DNA of 64,000 nt from Alphaproteobacteria bacterium (GCA_030424865.1 JAUHVR010000022.1:23390-87389); one strand, 5' to 3'. Positions 9,456 to 19,574 are shown, counted from the stretch's first letter. Translations and numbers: made by a program. Notes: a model not told the origin generated them from the sequence alone.

Positions 9456-11054
9456 TCAGCCGATCGAGACGGCTTTCACGTCGTCATCGATAAAGGGCAC
9501 ATACTGTTCGAAGTTGTTTGCAAACATCTCGACCAGTTTCGCGGCCTGCGCGTCATAGGCGGACTGATCTTCCCAGGTGCGGCGCGGGTCCAGCAGAACC
9601 TCGGCCACGCCGGGCACAGTGACCGGAACGTCGAAGCCAAAGTTCGGGTCCTTGCGGAATTCTGCATTGGCCAGAGAGCCATCCAGCGCGGCCGTCAGCA
9701 GCGCACGGGTGGCGCGGATCGGCATGCGCGAGCCGGTGCCATAGGCGCCGCCGGTCCAGCCGGTGTTCACCAGCCAGCAGGTCGCGCCGTGCTTGGCGAT
9801 CTTTTCGCGCAGCAGGTTGCCATAGGCCTCGGGGCGGCGCGGCATGAAGGGCGCGCCAAAGCAGGTCGAGAAGGTGGGTTCCGGCTCTGTCACGCCGCGC
9901 TCGGTTCCGGCCACCTTGGAGGTGAAGCCCGACAGGAAGTGGTACATCGCCTGCGCCGGTGTCAGCCGCGCGATCGGAGGCAACACGCCAAAGGCATCAC
10001 ATGTCAGCATGATGATGTTCTTGGGGTGGCCACCCAAAGCGGTGTCCGAGGCGTTGCCGATATAGTGCAGCGGGTAGGCGCAACGCATATTGGCCGTCAG
10101 GCTGTCGTCTTCGAAATCCAGTTCCTTGGTCTCTTCGTCATAGACCATGTTTTCGATGACGGTGCCGAACATGCCGGTGGTGGCAAAGATCTCGGGCTCG
10201 GCCTCGGCGCTCAGGTTGATGGTCTTGGCATAGCAGCCGCCTTCGAAGTTGAAGGTGCCACGATCCGACCAGCCGTGTTCGTCGTCGCCGATCAGCACGC
10301 GGTCGGGGTCGGCGGACAGCGTTGTCTTGCCGGTGCCCGACAGGCCGAAGAAGACAGCGGTGTCGACCGGGTTGCCCTTGGCGTGGTTGGCCGAGCAATG
10401 CATCGGCATGATGCCTTTTTCGGGCAGCATGTAGTTCAGCAGGGTGAAGATCGATTTCTTGTTCTCACCCGCGTATTCGGTGCCGCCGATCAGGATCATC
10501 TTGCGATCAAAGTTCATCGCGATCACGGTTTCGGACCGGCAGTTGTGACGCTTGGGATCGGCCTTGAAGCTGGGGCAGTTGATCACGGTGAAATCCGCGG
10601 TCCAATCGTCCAGATCCTCGCGCTCGGGGCGGCGCATCATGTGGCGGATGAAGAGGTTGTGCCAGGCCAGTTCCTGAATGAACCGAACGTCGATGGCATG
10701 CGCGGGATCGGCGCCACCGGTCAGGTCCTGGACAAACATGTCCTTGCCCTTCATGTGCTCCAGCATGTCGTCGTAAAGCGCGTCAAAGCCTTCGGGCGAC
10801 ATGGCGGCGTTGTTGTCCCACCAGATGGTGTCGGCAACCGAGTCGGTCTTGACGACGTGTTTGTCCTTCGGCGAGCGGCCGGTGAATTTGCCGGTCGATA
10901 CAAGGAAGGCGCCGCCGTTGCCCAGGGTGCCTTCGTCGCGTTTTAGAGCCGCTTCGATCAGCGCGGGCTCCATGAGGTTGTAATAGACATTGCCCAGCCC
11001 TTTGATTCCCTGATCTTCAAGGCGGAAGTTCGGGTTTACCCGTCCGAATGTCAT
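9456..11054 (-). CDS. pckA: Phosphoenolpyruvate carboxykinase (ATP)
   Basis: PckA converts oxaloacetate and ATP to phosphoenolpyruvate, CO2 and ADP, the entry step of gluconeogenesis from acetate and C4 acids. The 532-residue length is right for the ATP-dependent form. The P-loop [18 protein letters not shown] lies near residue 230; the metal/substrate motifs [15 protein letters not shown] and [19 protein letters not shown] flank it. I chose the ATG at 11054, with AGGAG seven bases upstream, rather than the TTG two codons earlier. It is divergent from chvI, a common alphaproteobacterial arrangement, and two GTTAGCGC boxes lie about 150-180 bases upstream. Confidence 0.97.
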   Translation of the reverse strand: MTFGRVNPNFRLEDQGIKGLGNVYYNLMEPALIEAALKRDEGTLGNGGAFLVSTGKFTGRSPKDKHVVKTDSVADTIWWDNNAAMSPEGFDALYDDMLEHMKGKDMFVQDLTGGADPAHAIDVRFIQELAWHNLFIRHMMRRPEREDLDDWTADFTVINCPSFKADPKRHNCRSETVIAMNFDRKMILIGGTEYAGENKKSIFTLLNYMLPEKGIMPMHCSANHAKGNPVDTAVFFGLSGTGKTTLSADPDRVLIGDDEHGWSDRGTFNFEGGCYAKTINLSAEAEPEIFATTGMFGTVIENMVYDEETKELDFEDDSLTANMRCAYPLHYIGNASDTALGGHPKNIIMLTCDAFGVLPPIARLTPAQAMYHFLSGFTSKVAGTERGVTEPEPTFSTCFGAPFMPRRPEAYGNLLREKIAKHGATCWLVNTGWTGGAYGTGSRMPIRATRALLTAALDGSLANAEFRKDPNFGFDVPVTVPGVAEVLLDPRRTWEDQSAYDAQAAKLVEMFANNFEQYVPFIDDDVKAVSIG

Positions 11055-11201
11055 AGCCAAGCTCCTGTAGCCGCGGGTGATTATCGTGCGGCGGTTTGTT
11101 CTGCATGATCCGCGAATGTGCGGGACACGTGGGGCTGTGCAACCCCAACTCGAGGAGCCTTATCATGTCGCTTTGTGGCATGAACAGGACGCAACCGCGC
11201 A

Positions 11202-11238
11202 GTTAGCGCAACCAAATTCAGGTTAGCGCAACCAAATT
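11202..11238. promoter_or_regulatory. Tandem GTTAGCGCAAC boxes upstream of pckA
   Basis: A 17-base unit beginning GTTAGCGCAACCAAATT occurs twice, at 11202 and 11222, exactly 20 bases apart, so both would face the same side of the helix. The core resembles the GTTAGCGCTAAC operator that I recall for the LacI-type carbon regulator CceR of Rhodobacter, though one base is missing from the right arm. The location in the pckA-chvI intergenic region fits a carbon-responsive operator for pckA. This is inference. Confidence 0.5.
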
Positions 11239-11424
11239 TCCGATACCGGCCTTGCCGCCTCAAACCGGCGCAAAAACTGATGTTTTTTAGCCATTCATTC
11301 GGAATTTTGGCCTGAAATGAGGCAGAGATGCACTGCTGATTCGCAGTTAACCATTGTTGTAAAGGGAAAAATGACGCATAGTCGGCAAAAAAGCAGGTAA
11401 CAAGAGCAGTATAAGGACAAGGCA

Positions 11425-12126
11425 ATGTCAAAGATCGCCCTCGTGGACGATGACAGGAATATTCTGACATCTGTATCGATCACGCTCGAAGCCGAAGGGT
11501 TCGAGGTGGAAACCTATAATGACGGCCAGGCGGCGCTGGATGCGTTCAATCGCAAGATGCCTGACATGGCCGTTTTTGATATCAAGATGCCCCGCATGGA
11601 TGGCATGGATCTGCTGCAGCGTGTGCGCCAGAAAAGCGCCATGCCGGTGATCTTTCTGACCTCCAAGGACGATGAAATTGACGAGGTTCTGGGCCTGCGC
11701 ATGGGCGCCGACGACTACGTCAAAAAGCCGTTTTCGCAGCGTCTGCTGGTCGAACGCATCCGCGCGCTGCTGCGCCGGCAAGAGGCCGTCGCCGGTGACG
11801 TCGTTGGCGACACCGAAGAAACCAAGCTGATGACGCGTGGCAACCTTGTCATGGACCCGCTGCGCCACTCGGTCAGCTGGAAGGGCATGGATGTTTCCCT
11901 GACCGTCACCGAATTCCTGCTGCTGCAGGCGCTGGCGCAACGTCCGGGCTTTGTGAAAAGCCGCGATCAGCTGATGGATGTCGCCTATGACGACCAGGTC
12001 TATGTCGACGACCGCACCATCGACAGCCACATCAAGCGCCTGCGCAAGAAGATGCGCTCGGTCGACGGTGATTTCTCGGCGATCGAAACGCTTTACGGCA
12101 TCGGATACCGTTACAACGAAGAGTAA
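11425..12126 (+). CDS. chvI: ChvI-type response regulator (OmpR family)
   Basis: The 233-residue protein has an N-terminal receiver domain (acidic pair DD at residues 8-9, phospho-acceptor Asp in [11 protein letters not shown] near residue 50, Lys in YVKKPFS near 100) and a C-terminal winged-helix DNA-binding domain ending [10 protein letters not shown]. ChvI/ExoR-pathway regulators control envelope, acid-stress and exopolysaccharide genes in alphaproteobacteria. It is followed 27 bases later by the sensor kinase chvG. The intergenic region toward pckA (370 bases) must hold promoters for both directions. Confidence 0.93.
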   Translation: MSKIALVDDDRNILTSVSITLEAEGFEVETYNDGQAALDAFNRKMPDMAVFDIKMPRMDGMDLLQRVRQKSAMPVIFLTSKDDEIDEVLGLRMGADDYVKKPFSQRLLVERIRALLRRQEAVAGDVVGDTEETKLMTRGNLVMDPLRHSVSWKGMDVSLTVTEFLLLQALAQRPGFVKSRDQLMDVAYDDQVYVDDRTIDSHIKRLRKKMRSVDGDFSAIETLYGIGYRYNEE

Positions 12127-12153
12127 CGCATGGCGCTTGCCGAAAGGATAGAC

Positions 12154-13836
12154 ATGCAGGATGGCGGGCGACGCCATGATGCGGATGTTGTGCTGGGCGA
12201 CGACTGGGTCGCCCCTGACAGCACCGTGGAAAAGGAAATGCAGGCCAGCCGCGCGCGGCGTGGCCTGTTTTCGCTGAACCGCTCGCCGCTGACCCGCAAG
12301 ATCATCACGTTCAACCTGATTGCGTTGAATGTGCTGGTGGCGGGCGTGCTGTATCTGAATTCGTCGCGTGACAGTCTGGCTGTGCAACGGTCGGATTCGA
12401 TGCTGACCGAGGCCGAGTTGATCGCCGATGTCTTTGAGGCGCAATTGCCGGTCGGGGCACCGGTGAACCTTGCGGCGGGCGATGGCATCAACGTGCAGGC
12501 AACGCTGGATCGGCTGGACCTGCCCACCGGGGTCGAGGTGCTGGTCTTCGACACAGCGACCTTTCTGATCGGCGAAACCAGTGGAACGCAGACCCGTCAA
12601 CTTGCTGCTGGCAGCACGGATGACGAACAGACGGTCATTTCCGATTTCCTGCACCGCATCTGGAATGGTGTTGCCGGGGTGATCAACCCGGGCTCGAACG
12701 CCAGCGATGTCTCGCTCGAAGAGGAACTGCGCGAAGTCATCCGCCGGTCTGATCCCGCCCGAACGCGTGTCATCTCGGGCACGGGCCCGGCCGGCGAAAC
12801 GATTTTCACCGCCCTCAGCCCGATCCGGCAGGGGGATCGCGTGTTGGGGATTGTCGGTCTTGTCAGCACGGCTGGCGAAATCGACGCAGCCGTGCGCGCG
12901 GAACGCGAACGTGTGCTGCAGATGTTCGTGATCGCGACACTTGTCTCGATTGCGCTCAGTCTCGTGCTGGCCTCGACCATCTCGGATCTGGCGGATGCCG
13001 CCGAGATTGGCCGGGATCGCAACAAGTCGAATGTCGCCAAGGGTCGGATCCGCATTCCGGACCTGACCGCGCGTCCGGATGAGATTGGCCGCCTGTCCGG
13101 TGCCCTGCGCGGCATGGTTGCGGCGCTGTACGACCGTATCGACAGCAACGAACAGTTTGCGGCTGATGTGGCGCATGAGATCAAGAACCCCTTGGCCTCG
13201 TTGCGGTCAGCCGTGGGCACGCTGCGCGTCGCGCGACGTCCGGATCAGACCGAGCGTCTGCTGGATGTGATCGACCACGATGTGCGCCGCCTGGACCGGC
13301 TCGTCAGCGATATCTCGAACGCTTCGCGTTTGGACAGTGAACTGGTCAAGGAAGAAGAGGTCGAATTCGACCTGCTGCAGATGGTCTCGCGCCTGGCGCA
13401 ATACCTGGGCGAGGACGCGCGCAAGCAGGGGATCGAGTTCATCATCGACATGCCTGACAACCCGGTCGAGATTCACGGGCTTGAGGATCGTCTGGCGCAG
13501 GTCTTTGTCAACCTGATCACCAACGCCATCAGCTTCTGTGAAGAGGGCGACGCGATCCGCATCTGGGCCCGCCGCCGCGCCAACCGTGTGTTGGTCGTGG
13601 TCGAGGACACCGGTCCCGGCATCCCCGAAGAGGCGCTGACCAAGATCTTCAAGCGGTTCTACACCAACCGTCCGACGGATGAGTTCGGCAACAACTCGGG
13701 CCTGGGTCTGGCAATCTCGAAGCAGATCGTCGAGGCCCATGGCGGCGTGATCTGGGCCGAAAATATCCGCCCGACCGAGGCGGATGTGACCTCGGAACCC
13801 CTGGGCGCGCGGTTTGTTGTTGGCTTGCCGCTGTAA
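12154..13836 (+). CDS. chvG: ChvG-type sensor histidine kinase
   Basis: With the ATG at 12154 (AAAGGA about five bases upstream) the protein is 560 residues. Order of parts: cytoplasmic N-terminus, a first transmembrane helix near 52-72 (FNLIALNVLVAGVLYL), a periplasmic sensor region of about 190 residues, a second helix near 265-285 (VIATLVSIALSLVLAST), HAMP, then HisKA with the phosphorylated His in HEIKNPLASLRS, and an HATPase domain (NLITNAISFC, EDTGPGIPEEA, SGLGLAISKQIVEAHGG). In relatives ChvG senses low pH and envelope stress, with ExoR as periplasmic inhibitor; ExoR is not in this window. An ATG at 12130 would add eight residues. Confidence 0.93.
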   Translation: MQDGGRRHDADVVLGDDWVAPDSTVEKEMQASRARRGLFSLNRSPLTRKIITFNLIALNVLVAGVLYLNSSRDSLAVQRSDSMLTEAELIADVFEAQLPVGAPVNLAAGDGINVQATLDRLDLPTGVEVLVFDTATFLIGETSGTQTRQLAAGSTDDEQTVISDFLHRIWNGVAGVINPGSNASDVSLEEELREVIRRSDPARTRVISGTGPAGETIFTALSPIRQGDRVLGIVGLVSTAGEIDAAVRAERERVLQMFVIATLVSIALSLVLASTISDLADAAEIGRDRNKSNVAKGRIRIPDLTARPDEIGRLSGALRGMVAALYDRIDSNEQFAADVAHEIKNPLASLRSAVGTLRVARRPDQTERLLDVIDHDVRRLDRLVSDISNASRLDSELVKEEEVEFDLLQMVSRLAQYLGEDARKQGIEFIIDMPDNPVEIHGLEDRLAQVFVNLITNAISFCEEGDAIRIWARRRANRVLVVVEDTGPGIPEEALTKIFKRFYTNRPTDEFGNNSGLGLAISKQIVEAHGGVIWAENIRPTEADVTSEPLGARFVVGLPL

Positions 13837-13841
13837 GCGGT

Positions 13842-14255
13842 ATGGAATTGATCCACGGCACCTCGGTCAACTGGCATGGACAAGGGGTGCTTATCATCGG
13901 CCCGTCGGGCAGCGGAAAATCCGGTCTGGCGCTGGGGCTCATGGCCCATGGCGCCGGGCTGATCTGCGATGATCAGACACGATTGATCCAAAGCGACGGT
14001 GCCATTTTCCTGCACCCTGCACCCAACCTGTTGGGCATGATCGAGGCGCGCGGCACGGGCATCCTGAACGCCGAAGCCTCGGACCCGGCGCCTTTGACGC
14101 TGGTCATCGACATGGGCACGCCCGAGACTGACCGATTGCCGCCACAGCGCACGACAAAAATCCTGGGTCACCCAATCACACTGTTGCGCGTTTCTGCGTC
14201 GCAGTATTTCTTGCAGGCACTTGTGCACTACCTCAAGTCTGGCAGGAAACACTGA
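13842..14255 (+). CDS. hprK: Short alphaproteobacterial HPr kinase/phosphorylase
   Basis: The 137-residue protein corresponds only to the C-terminal kinase domain of HprK, as in other alphaproteobacteria, where the N-terminal domain is absent. The Walker A motif [16 protein letters not shown] begins near residue 21, and the region [11 protein letters not shown] matches the HprK signature (E..G.G). It phosphorylates or dephosphorylates HPr on the regulatory Ser. It starts five bases after chvG ends and is followed closely by rapZ, EIIA and HPr, so it is probably translated from the same transcript as the two-component system, linking carbon/nitrogen PTS state and envelope signalling. Confidence 0.9.
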   Translation: MELIHGTSVNWHGQGVLIIGPSGSGKSGLALGLMAHGAGLICDDQTRLIQSDGAIFLHPAPNLLGMIEARGTGILNAEASDPAPLTLVIDMGTPETDRLPPQRTTKILGHPITLLRVSASQYFLQALVHYLKSGRKH

Positions 14256-14262
14256 GGCCCCC

Positions 14263-15177
14263 ATGTCCGAGACCGCTCACCAGCGTGTTGTGCTTGTCAC
14301 CGGCCCCTCGGGCGCCGGGCGGTCCACGGCGATCAACGTGCTTGAGGATCTGGAATACGAGACCATCGACAACATCCCCCTGCGCCTGATCCCACGGCTG
14401 CTGGAAGGCGATGACCAGCCGCTGGCCCTCGGGATCGACGTGCGAAACCGGGACTTTTCGTCCGCGGGGCTGCTGGATTTGTACCAGCAGCTTTTGGTGG
14501 ACCCGAACATCGCCGTGACGATGCTGTATGTCGACTGCGCCCCCGAGGTGCTGCAAAGGCGGTATTCAGAGACGCGCCGACGCCATCCCCTCGCACCGGC
14601 GGAAAGCCCGACCGAAGGCATTCGACGCGAATTGCAGGTGCTGGAACCCGTGCGGGTTCGGTCGGATATCGTGATTGACACAACTGAGCTGTCGCCCCAT
14701 GACCTGCGCGCGCAGTTGCAGGGCTGGTTCCAGCTGGGCAGCGACCAGACACTGGCGGTCGCGGTTCAAAGCTTTTCCTACAAGCGCGGGTTGCCGCATG
14801 GGGCCGACATGGTGCTGGACTGCCGGTTCCTGCAAAACCCCTATTGGCGTCCCGAGTTGCGGGCGATGACGGGGCTTGACGCCGAGGTTTCCGACTATAT
14901 CTCCACCGACACCCGGTTTGCGCCCTTTGTCGAACACGTCATGTCGCTGGTCACCTTTCTGCTGCCCGCGCATGTCGACGAAGGGAAAGCCCATTTTTCG
15001 ATCGGTTTCGGCTGCACCGGCGGACAACACCGTTCGGTTGCGATGACGGAACGGATCGCGGTGGGGCTTGCGCAGGCGGGCTGGCGGGTGTCTATAAGAC
15101 ATCGGGAGTTGGAACGGCGCGGCCTTGCCGCAGCGCAGAGACGGGTGATCGGAGACGACGGAGTGGTGCAGAGGTGA
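14263..15177 (+). CDS. rapZ: RapZ/YvcJ-family RNase adapter and P-loop protein
   Basis: The 304-residue product carries an N-terminal P-loop ([19 protein letters not shown], residues 11-29), the family block YETIDNIP right after it, and the C-terminal signature [20 protein letters not shown] near residue 245. RapZ in enterobacteria controls GlmS synthesis through small RNAs; its role in alphaproteobacteria, where it sits with hprK and PTS genes, is not settled. The ATG at 14263 is preceded by GAGG; the TTG at 14221 would overlap hprK and lacks family similarity. Its last four bases overlap the GTG start of the EIIA gene. Confidence 0.93.
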   Translation: MSETAHQRVVLVTGPSGAGRSTAINVLEDLEYETIDNIPLRLIPRLLEGDDQPLALGIDVRNRDFSSAGLLDLYQQLLVDPNIAVTMLYVDCAPEVLQRRYSETRRRHPLAPAESPTEGIRRELQVLEPVRVRSDIVIDTTELSPHDLRAQLQGWFQLGSDQTLAVAVQSFSYKRGLPHGADMVLDCRFLQNPYWRPELRAMTGLDAEVSDYISTDTRFAPFVEHVMSLVTFLLPAHVDEGKAHFSIGFGCTGGQHRSVAMTERIAVGLAQAGWRVSIRHRELERRGLAAAQRRVIGDDGVVQR

Positions 15178-15566
15178 TCGGCATCGTGATTGTGGCGCAT
15201 GGTGGTCTGGCGCGCGAATACCTCGCGGCGGTCGAGCATGTCGTGGGCAAGCAGCCGGGCATCTTGTCGATCTCGATCGAGGCCGCGCATGACCGCGCTG
15301 CCAAGCAAGACGAGATCTGCGCCGCCGCGGATGAGGTCGATCAGGGTGATGGCGTCGTTGTCGTGACCGACATGTTTGGCGGGTCGCCGTCGAACCTGTC
15401 GCTGCGTGCCTGCAAGCCCGACAATCGTCGGATTCTGTACGGAATGAACTTGCCCATGTTGATCAAACTGGCCAAAAGCCGCCACCGGTCTGTGCCGGAT
15501 GCGGTTGCCAAGTCATTGGAGGCCGGGCGAAAATACATCGACAGTCAAGTCGTGAGGGGGGACTAG
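15174..15566 (+). CDS. PTS system EIIA component, mannose (EIIA-Man) family
   Basis: The 130-residue protein is a stand-alone EIIA of the mannose type (PTS-EIIA-Man/fructose). The active His is in [14 protein letters not shown] near residue 9, and the family motif [16 protein letters not shown] lies near residue 60. The GTG start at 15174 overlaps the rapZ stop (GTGA). No EIIB, EIIC or EIID partner is present, so it is more likely regulatory than part of a sugar transporter, as is common in alphaproteobacteria where it is often named ptsM or manX. Confidence 0.9.
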   Translation: MIGIVIVAHGGLAREYLAAVEHVVGKQPGILSISIEAAHDRAAKQDEICAAADEVDQGDGVVVVTDMFGGSPSNLSLRACKPDNRRILYGMNLPMLIKLAKSRHRSVPDAVAKSLEAGRKYIDSQVVRGD

Positions 15567-15572
15567 ACGACC

Positions 15573-15851
15573 ATGACCGAGCAAACGCTTCGCCAGTTGA
15601 AAATCGTCAATGAAAAGGGCCTGCACGCGCGGGCCTCGGCGAAACTTGTGGAAGTCGTCGAAGGATTCGATGCCTCGGCCGAAGTGTCAAAAGACGGCAT
15701 CTCGGCTGCAGGTGACAGCATCATGGGGCTGTTGATGCTGGGTGCCTCAAAGGGCACCTCGATCGAGGTGCAGACCTCGGGCCCGCAGGCCGCGCAACTG
15801 GCCGAGGCGCTGGAAGTGCTGGTCGCCGACCGCTTTGGCGAGGACTGCTAG
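15573..15851 (+). CDS. ptsH: Phosphocarrier protein HPr
   Basis: The 92-residue HPr has the phospho-His site NEKGLHARASAKLVEV (His near residue 16) and the regulatory-Ser helix GDSIMGLLMLGA near residue 47. The latter is the expected target of the HprK encoded at 13842. It starts six bases after the EIIA gene and closes the chvI-chvG-hprK-rapZ-EIIA-HPr run. Its TAG stop shares the palindrome CTAG (15848-15851) with the stop of the convergent 3-hydroxybutyryl-CoA dehydrogenase gene. Confidence 0.95.
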   Translation: MTEQTLRQLKIVNEKGLHARASAKLVEVVEGFDASAEVSKDGISAAGDSIMGLLMLGASKGTSIEVQTSGPQAAQLAEALEVLVADRFGEDC

Positions 15852-16723
15852 CGCGTCGGAACCGGTTCGTCACCGCGATAATCGTAAAACCCGCGATTGG
15901 TCTTGCGACCCAGCCATCCGGCCTCGACGTATTTCGTCAGCAGGGGGCAGGGGCGGTACTTGGTGTCGGCCAGACCGTCGTGCAGCACGTTCATGATCGC
16001 AAGGCAGGTGTCGAGCCCGATGAAATCAGCCAGCTCCAGCGGGCCCATCGGGTGGTTGGTGCCCAACTTCATCGCCGAATCGATCGAGGCAACGTTTCCG
16101 ACGCCTTCGTACAGTGTATAGACCGCCTCGTTGATCATCGGCATCAGGATGCGGTTGACGATGAAAGCCGGAAAATCCTCGGCGCTGGCGGCGGTCTTGC
16201 CCAGGCGGTTCACCACGCCAAGGCAGGCCTGATAGGTCTCTTCATCGGTGGCGATGCCGCGGATCAGTTCGACCAGTTGCATGACCGGAACCGGGTTCAT
16301 GAAGTGGAACCCCATGAATTTCTCGGGCCGGTCGGTGCGGCTGGCCAGACGCGTGATCGAGATCGACGAGGTGTTCGAGGTCAGCAGCGTCGTCGGTTTC
16401 AGATGCGGCAAGAGCCCGTCAAAGATCTTTTGCTTGATGGCCTCGTTCTCGGTCGCGGCCTCGATCACAAGATCGGTCTGCGCCACCTGCGCGGGATCAA
16501 GCGTCGTCGAGATCCGGGCTATGGCGGTATCCCGATCCTCGGCCGAAATCTTGTCGCGGCTGACCTGGCGATCCAGGTTGCGGGTGATCAGGGCGACGGC
16601 CTTGTCCAGGGCGTCTTGGCTGACGTCGTTCAGTTGCACGTCATAGCCAGCGACGGCCATGACATGCGCAATGCCGTTCCCCATCTGGCCCGCGCCGATG
16701 ACCCCGATTGATTTGATGTCCAT
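15848..16723 (-). CDS. 3-hydroxybutyryl-CoA dehydrogenase
   Basis: The 291-residue enzyme has the NAD-binding motif GVIGAGQMGNGIAHVMAVAG near the N-terminus, the catalytic His in FMGFHFMNPVPVMQLVELI near residue 140, and the C-terminal dimer domain NHPMGPLELADFIGLDT. It interconverts 3-hydroxybutyryl-CoA and acetoacetyl-CoA, in butyrate-type metabolism or as part of the acetyl-CoA assimilation and polyhydroxybutyrate network. The length fits the small HbdA/Hbd class rather than the large FadB fusion. The ATG at 16723 is preceded by AAAGGCGG. It is convergent with ptsH, sharing the CTAG at the stops. Confidence 0.93.
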   Translation of the reverse strand: MDIKSIGVIGAGQMGNGIAHVMAVAGYDVQLNDVSQDALDKAVALITRNLDRQVSRDKISAEDRDTAIARISTTLDPAQVAQTDLVIEAATENEAIKQKIFDGLLPHLKPTTLLTSNTSSISITRLASRTDRPEKFMGFHFMNPVPVMQLVELIRGIATDEETYQACLGVVNRLGKTAASAEDFPAFIVNRILMPMINEAVYTLYEGVGNVASIDSAMKLGTNHPMGPLELADFIGLDTCLAIMNVLHDGLADTKYRPCPLLTKYVEAGWLGRKTNRGFYDYRGDEPVPTR

Positions 16724-16878
16724 GATCCGCCGCCTTTCGAAATCTGCGCGAGAATAGGCAGCACTTGTGACCTGCTGCAAGGGCAAGTGATGAAAACTCT
16801 AGTCAGATTTTGCCTTTAGCGGTTTCGCAATGGTTTTCGCCCACTTTTGCATGTGGGTGAAAAGATTGGGTGGGTTCG

Positions 16879-17712
16879 ATGACCTATGAACGGCAGGTCC
16901 CGGGGGACCTGGATTATGAGTTTTGCCGATACGGCAGTTCACGCATTCGCTTTCGGGGACCAAAACCTCCTGACGGTGTGCCCTACATGGCATTTCTCGG
17001 AGCCGACGAAACATTTGGCCGATTTGTCCCAACGCCCTATCCCGCGTTGATCACACAGGACCTGGGCGTGCCAGGCGTCAACCTTGCGATTCCCCATGCG
17101 GGCCCGGACCTGTATCTAAGGGATCCCTCGGTCCTGCGGGTTGCCGAGGCGGCCCGCTTGAAGGTGGTGCAGGTGGTTGGTGCGCAGAATATGTCGAACC
17201 GGTTCTACCGCGTTCATCCGCGGCACAACGACCGGTTTTTGCGCGCTTCGGACGGTTTGCGGCGGCTCTATCACGAGATTGATTTCACCGAGTTTCACTT
17301 TGTCACACATATGCTGGGCACCCTGCAGGAAACCTGCGCGGACAGGTTCTCGTTGGTGCAAGACGAATTGACCTCGGCCTGGCGCGCGCGGGTCGGGCAG
17401 TTGATCGATATGATCGGTCCGCCTGTTGTCCTGGTCTGGATCGCCGCCCACTGTCCGCGTCGCGTTGACGGCATCGTGACCGGTCGGGGGCCAGCCCTGG
17501 TATCCCACGACATGGTCGAGGAAATACGCCAGCATGCGACGGCCTATGCCGAATCCTGCATAACGGGCGAGGCGCTGTCTCTGGGGACCGAGGGGATGGT
17601 CTATCCGGCCGACAAGGAACCCTTGGCACGGTTGTGTTCCGGGCCGGCGGTTCACGTCAAGGTGGCCAAGGACCTGGTCCCGACGATCCAGAAATGCCTT
17701 GAGGACGACTGA
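16879..17712 (+). CDS. DUF6473-like protein, unknown function
   Basis: The 277-residue protein starts at the ATG at 16879 with GGGTGGG upstream. It has no signal peptide and no membrane segment. Recognisable patterns are FRGPKPPDGVPYMAFLGADETFG near residue 30 (longer motif split here by position), FGRFVPTPYPALI, and a segment GPPVVLVWIAAHCP near residue 180 that looks like a buried beta strand. I associate this layout with a Rhodobacterales family often annotated as a possible polysaccharide biosynthesis enzyme (DUF6473); no catalytic residues can be assigned. It converges with etfA across a shared terminator. Confidence 0.6.
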   Translation: MTYERQVPGDLDYEFCRYGSSRIRFRGPKPPDGVPYMAFLGADETFGRFVPTPYPALITQDLGVPGVNLAIPHAGPDLYLRDPSVLRVAEAARLKVVQVVGAQNMSNRFYRVHPRHNDRFLRASDGLRRLYHEIDFTEFHFVTHMLGTLQETCADRFSLVQDELTSAWRARVGQLIDMIGPPVVLVWIAAHCPRRVDGIVTGRGPALVSHDMVEEIRQHATAYAESCITGEALSLGTEGMVYPADKEPLARLCSGPAVHVKVAKDLVPTIQKCLEDD

Positions 17713-17717
17713 ATGAA

Positions 17718-17742
17718 AAAGCCCGCCGGGTTGGCGGGCTTT
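17718..17742 (-). terminator. Bidirectional terminator between DUF6473 gene and etfA
   Basis: The stem GCCCGCC / GGCGGGC with a 5-base loop lies between two convergent genes. Read on the minus strand it is followed by TTTTT (best for etfBA); on the plus strand by TTTC. Confidence 0.8.
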
Positions 17743-17752
17743 CGCAGGTTTC

Positions 17753-17773
17753 GTAGGGCGGGGTTCACCCCGC
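17753..17773. repeat. Palindromic intergenic repeat, copy 1
   Basis: GTAGGGCGGGG followed by TTCACCCCGC matches, in reverse orientation, the core GGCGGGGT(N)AACCCCGCC-CTAC that recurs at 28537, 55462, 55492, 58881 and 59468. It lies just beyond the etfA stop. Confidence 0.75.
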
Positions 17774-17780
17774 TGCAGGA

Positions 17781-18710
17781 TCAGCCCAGTTTCTCGGTCA
17801 GTTCCGGCACTGCGTCGAACAGATCCGCGACCAGTCCGAAGTCGGCAACCTGGAAGATCGGCGCTTCTTCGTCCTTGTTGATCGCAACAATGATCTTGCT
17901 GTCCTTCATGCCGGCCAGGTGCTGGATCGCCCCCGAGATGCCCGCGGCCACATAAAGATCCGGCGCCACGACCTTGCCAGTCTGGCCAACCTGCCAGTCG
18001 TTCGGCGCAAAGCCCGAGTCGACCGCCGCGCGCGACGCGCCCACGGCGGCGTTCAGCTTGTCAGCAAGCGCCTCGATGATGGCAAAGCTCTCTTCCGAGC
18101 CCACGCCACGGCCGCCTGACACGACGATGCCGGCCGAGGTCAGTTCCGGACGGTCGCTTTCGGCCACCTTGTCCTCGACCCACTCTGACAGACCGGGGTT
18201 CTCGGCCGCGCCAACGGTCTCGACAGCAGCCGAGCCGCCTTCGCCGGCGGCGTCAAAGTTTGCCGTCCGGAAGGTGACCACTTTCTTGGCGTCCGAGGAT
18301 TTCACCGTCTGGATCGCGTTGCCCGCGTAGATCGGGCGCTCGAAGGTGGCGCCGTCGACAACCGCCGTGGCGTCCGAAATCACCATGACGTCCAGCAGTG
18401 CAGCGACGCGGGGCATGACGTTCTTGGCATCCGTCGTGGCCGGCGCAACGATGTGTTCATAATCGCCTGCCAGGCTGACGATCAGCGCGGCGGTCGATTC
18501 TGCCAAGCGGTGGCCCAGCGATGCATCCTCGGCCACCAGGACCTTGGCCACACCGTCGATCTTGGCGGCGGCCTCACCAGCGGCTGCGGCAGAGCCACCC
18601 GCGGCCAGAACCGTCACGTCGCCAAGCGCCTTGGCGGCGGTCACCGCCTTGGCGGTGGCGTCCAGCGCCAGTTCGCCATTGTTCACTTCAGCAAGGAGAA
18701 GAACAGCCAT
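17781..18710 (-). CDS. etfA: Electron transfer flavoprotein alpha subunit
   Basis: EtfA pairs with EtfB to carry electrons from acyl-CoA dehydrogenases (including the Mcd encoded nearby) to ETF-ubiquinone oxidoreductase. The 309-residue protein has the usual N-terminal alpha/beta domain and the FAD-binding C-terminal domain with [20 protein letters not shown] near residue 200, [23 protein letters not shown] (split here as [14 protein letters not shown] and [12 protein letters not shown]), and [18 protein letters not shown] at the end. It starts at 18710 in a TAATG overlap with the etfB stop, so the two are translationally coupled. Confidence 0.96.
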   Translation of the reverse strand: MAVLLLAEVNNGELALDATAKAVTAAKALGDVTVLAAGGSAAAAGEAAAKIDGVAKVLVAEDASLGHRLAESTAALIVSLAGDYEHIVAPATTDAKNVMPRVAALLDVMVISDATAVVDGATFERPIYAGNAIQTVKSSDAKKVVTFRTANFDAAGEGGSAAVETVGAAENPGLSEWVEDKVAESDRPELTSAGIVVSGGRGVGSEESFAIIEALADKLNAAVGASRAAVDSGFAPNDWQVGQTGKVVAPDLYVAAGISGAIQHLAGMKDSKIIVAINKDEEAPIFQVADFGLVADLFDAVPELTEKLG

Positions 18711-19468
18711 TACACAGCCCCCGCGTCTTTGAGTTTTGCGATCAGGTCATCGACACTGTCGACCTTGATGCCTGCGGCCCGCGCTTCGGGCTCGGTGGTC
18801 GAGACGATCTCGAGCCGCGGTGTCACGTCGACGCCGTAGTCGGCGGCGGTTTTTTCGTCCAGCGGCTTGCGCTTGGCCTTCATGATGTTGGGCAGCGACG
18901 CATAGCGCGGTTCGTTCAGGCGCAGGTCCACGGTGACGATCGTGGGCATCTTGACGCTGATGGTCTGCAGACCGCCGTCAACCTCGCGGGTCACCTTGGC
19001 GCTGTCGCCGTCGATGTCGAGCTCGGATGCAAATGTGGCCTGGCTCCAGCCCAGAAGCGCCGAGAGCATCTGGCCGGTGGCGTTCATGTCGTTGTCGATG
19101 GCCTGTTTGCCGCACAGCACGATACCGGGCTCTTCTTCCTTGACGACAGCGGCCAGGATCTTGGCTACGGCCAAAGGCTCGATGTCGGTGTGCACGTCAT
19201 CGGCGGCCACAACCAGGATCGCACGGTCAGCACCCATCGCAAGCGCAGTGCGCAGCGTTTCCTGCGCCTGTTTGACACCGATCGACACGGCCACAACTTC
19301 GTCCGCCTTGCCGGCTTCCTTCAGGCGGATCGCCTCTTCCACGGCAATCTCGTCGAATGGGTTCATCGACATCTTGACGTTTGCGAGATCGACGCCCGTA
19401 CCATCCGCCTTGACGCGGACCTTCACGTTGTAGTCAATCACGCGTTTGACAGGCACAAGTACCTTCAT
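18710..19468 (-). CDS. etfB: Electron transfer flavoprotein beta subunit
   Basis: The 252-residue product begins [19 protein letters not shown], the canonical EtfB N-terminus, and has [16 protein letters not shown] and the AMP-binding region [20 protein letters not shown] near residue 120. The ATG at 19468 is chosen from this family N-terminus, with AGGAG ten bases upstream; the open frame continues 20 residues further without similarity. First gene of etfBA. A GTTAGCGCCAAC box lies about 110 bases upstream. Confidence 0.96.
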   Translation of the reverse strand: MKVLVPVKRVIDYNVKVRVKADGTGVDLANVKMSMNPFDEIAVEEAIRLKEAGKADEVVAVSIGVKQAQETLRTALAMGADRAILVVAADDVHTDIEPLAVAKILAAVVKEEEPGIVLCGKQAIDNDMNATGQMLSALLGWSQATFASELDIDGDSAKVTREVDGGLQTISVKMPTIVTVDLRLNEPRYASLPNIMKAKRKPLDEKTAADYGVDVTPRLEIVSTTEPEARAAGIKVDSVDDLIAKLKDAGAV

Positions 19469-19574
19469 CTGCGTTTGTCTCCTGAGTGCAGTGGACAGCC
19501 GTGTGACTCTCCACGAGTGATATCCCACGCGTGATAGCCTTTGGGCCCGAGAGGGAACAGGCGAAAATCGTCAC

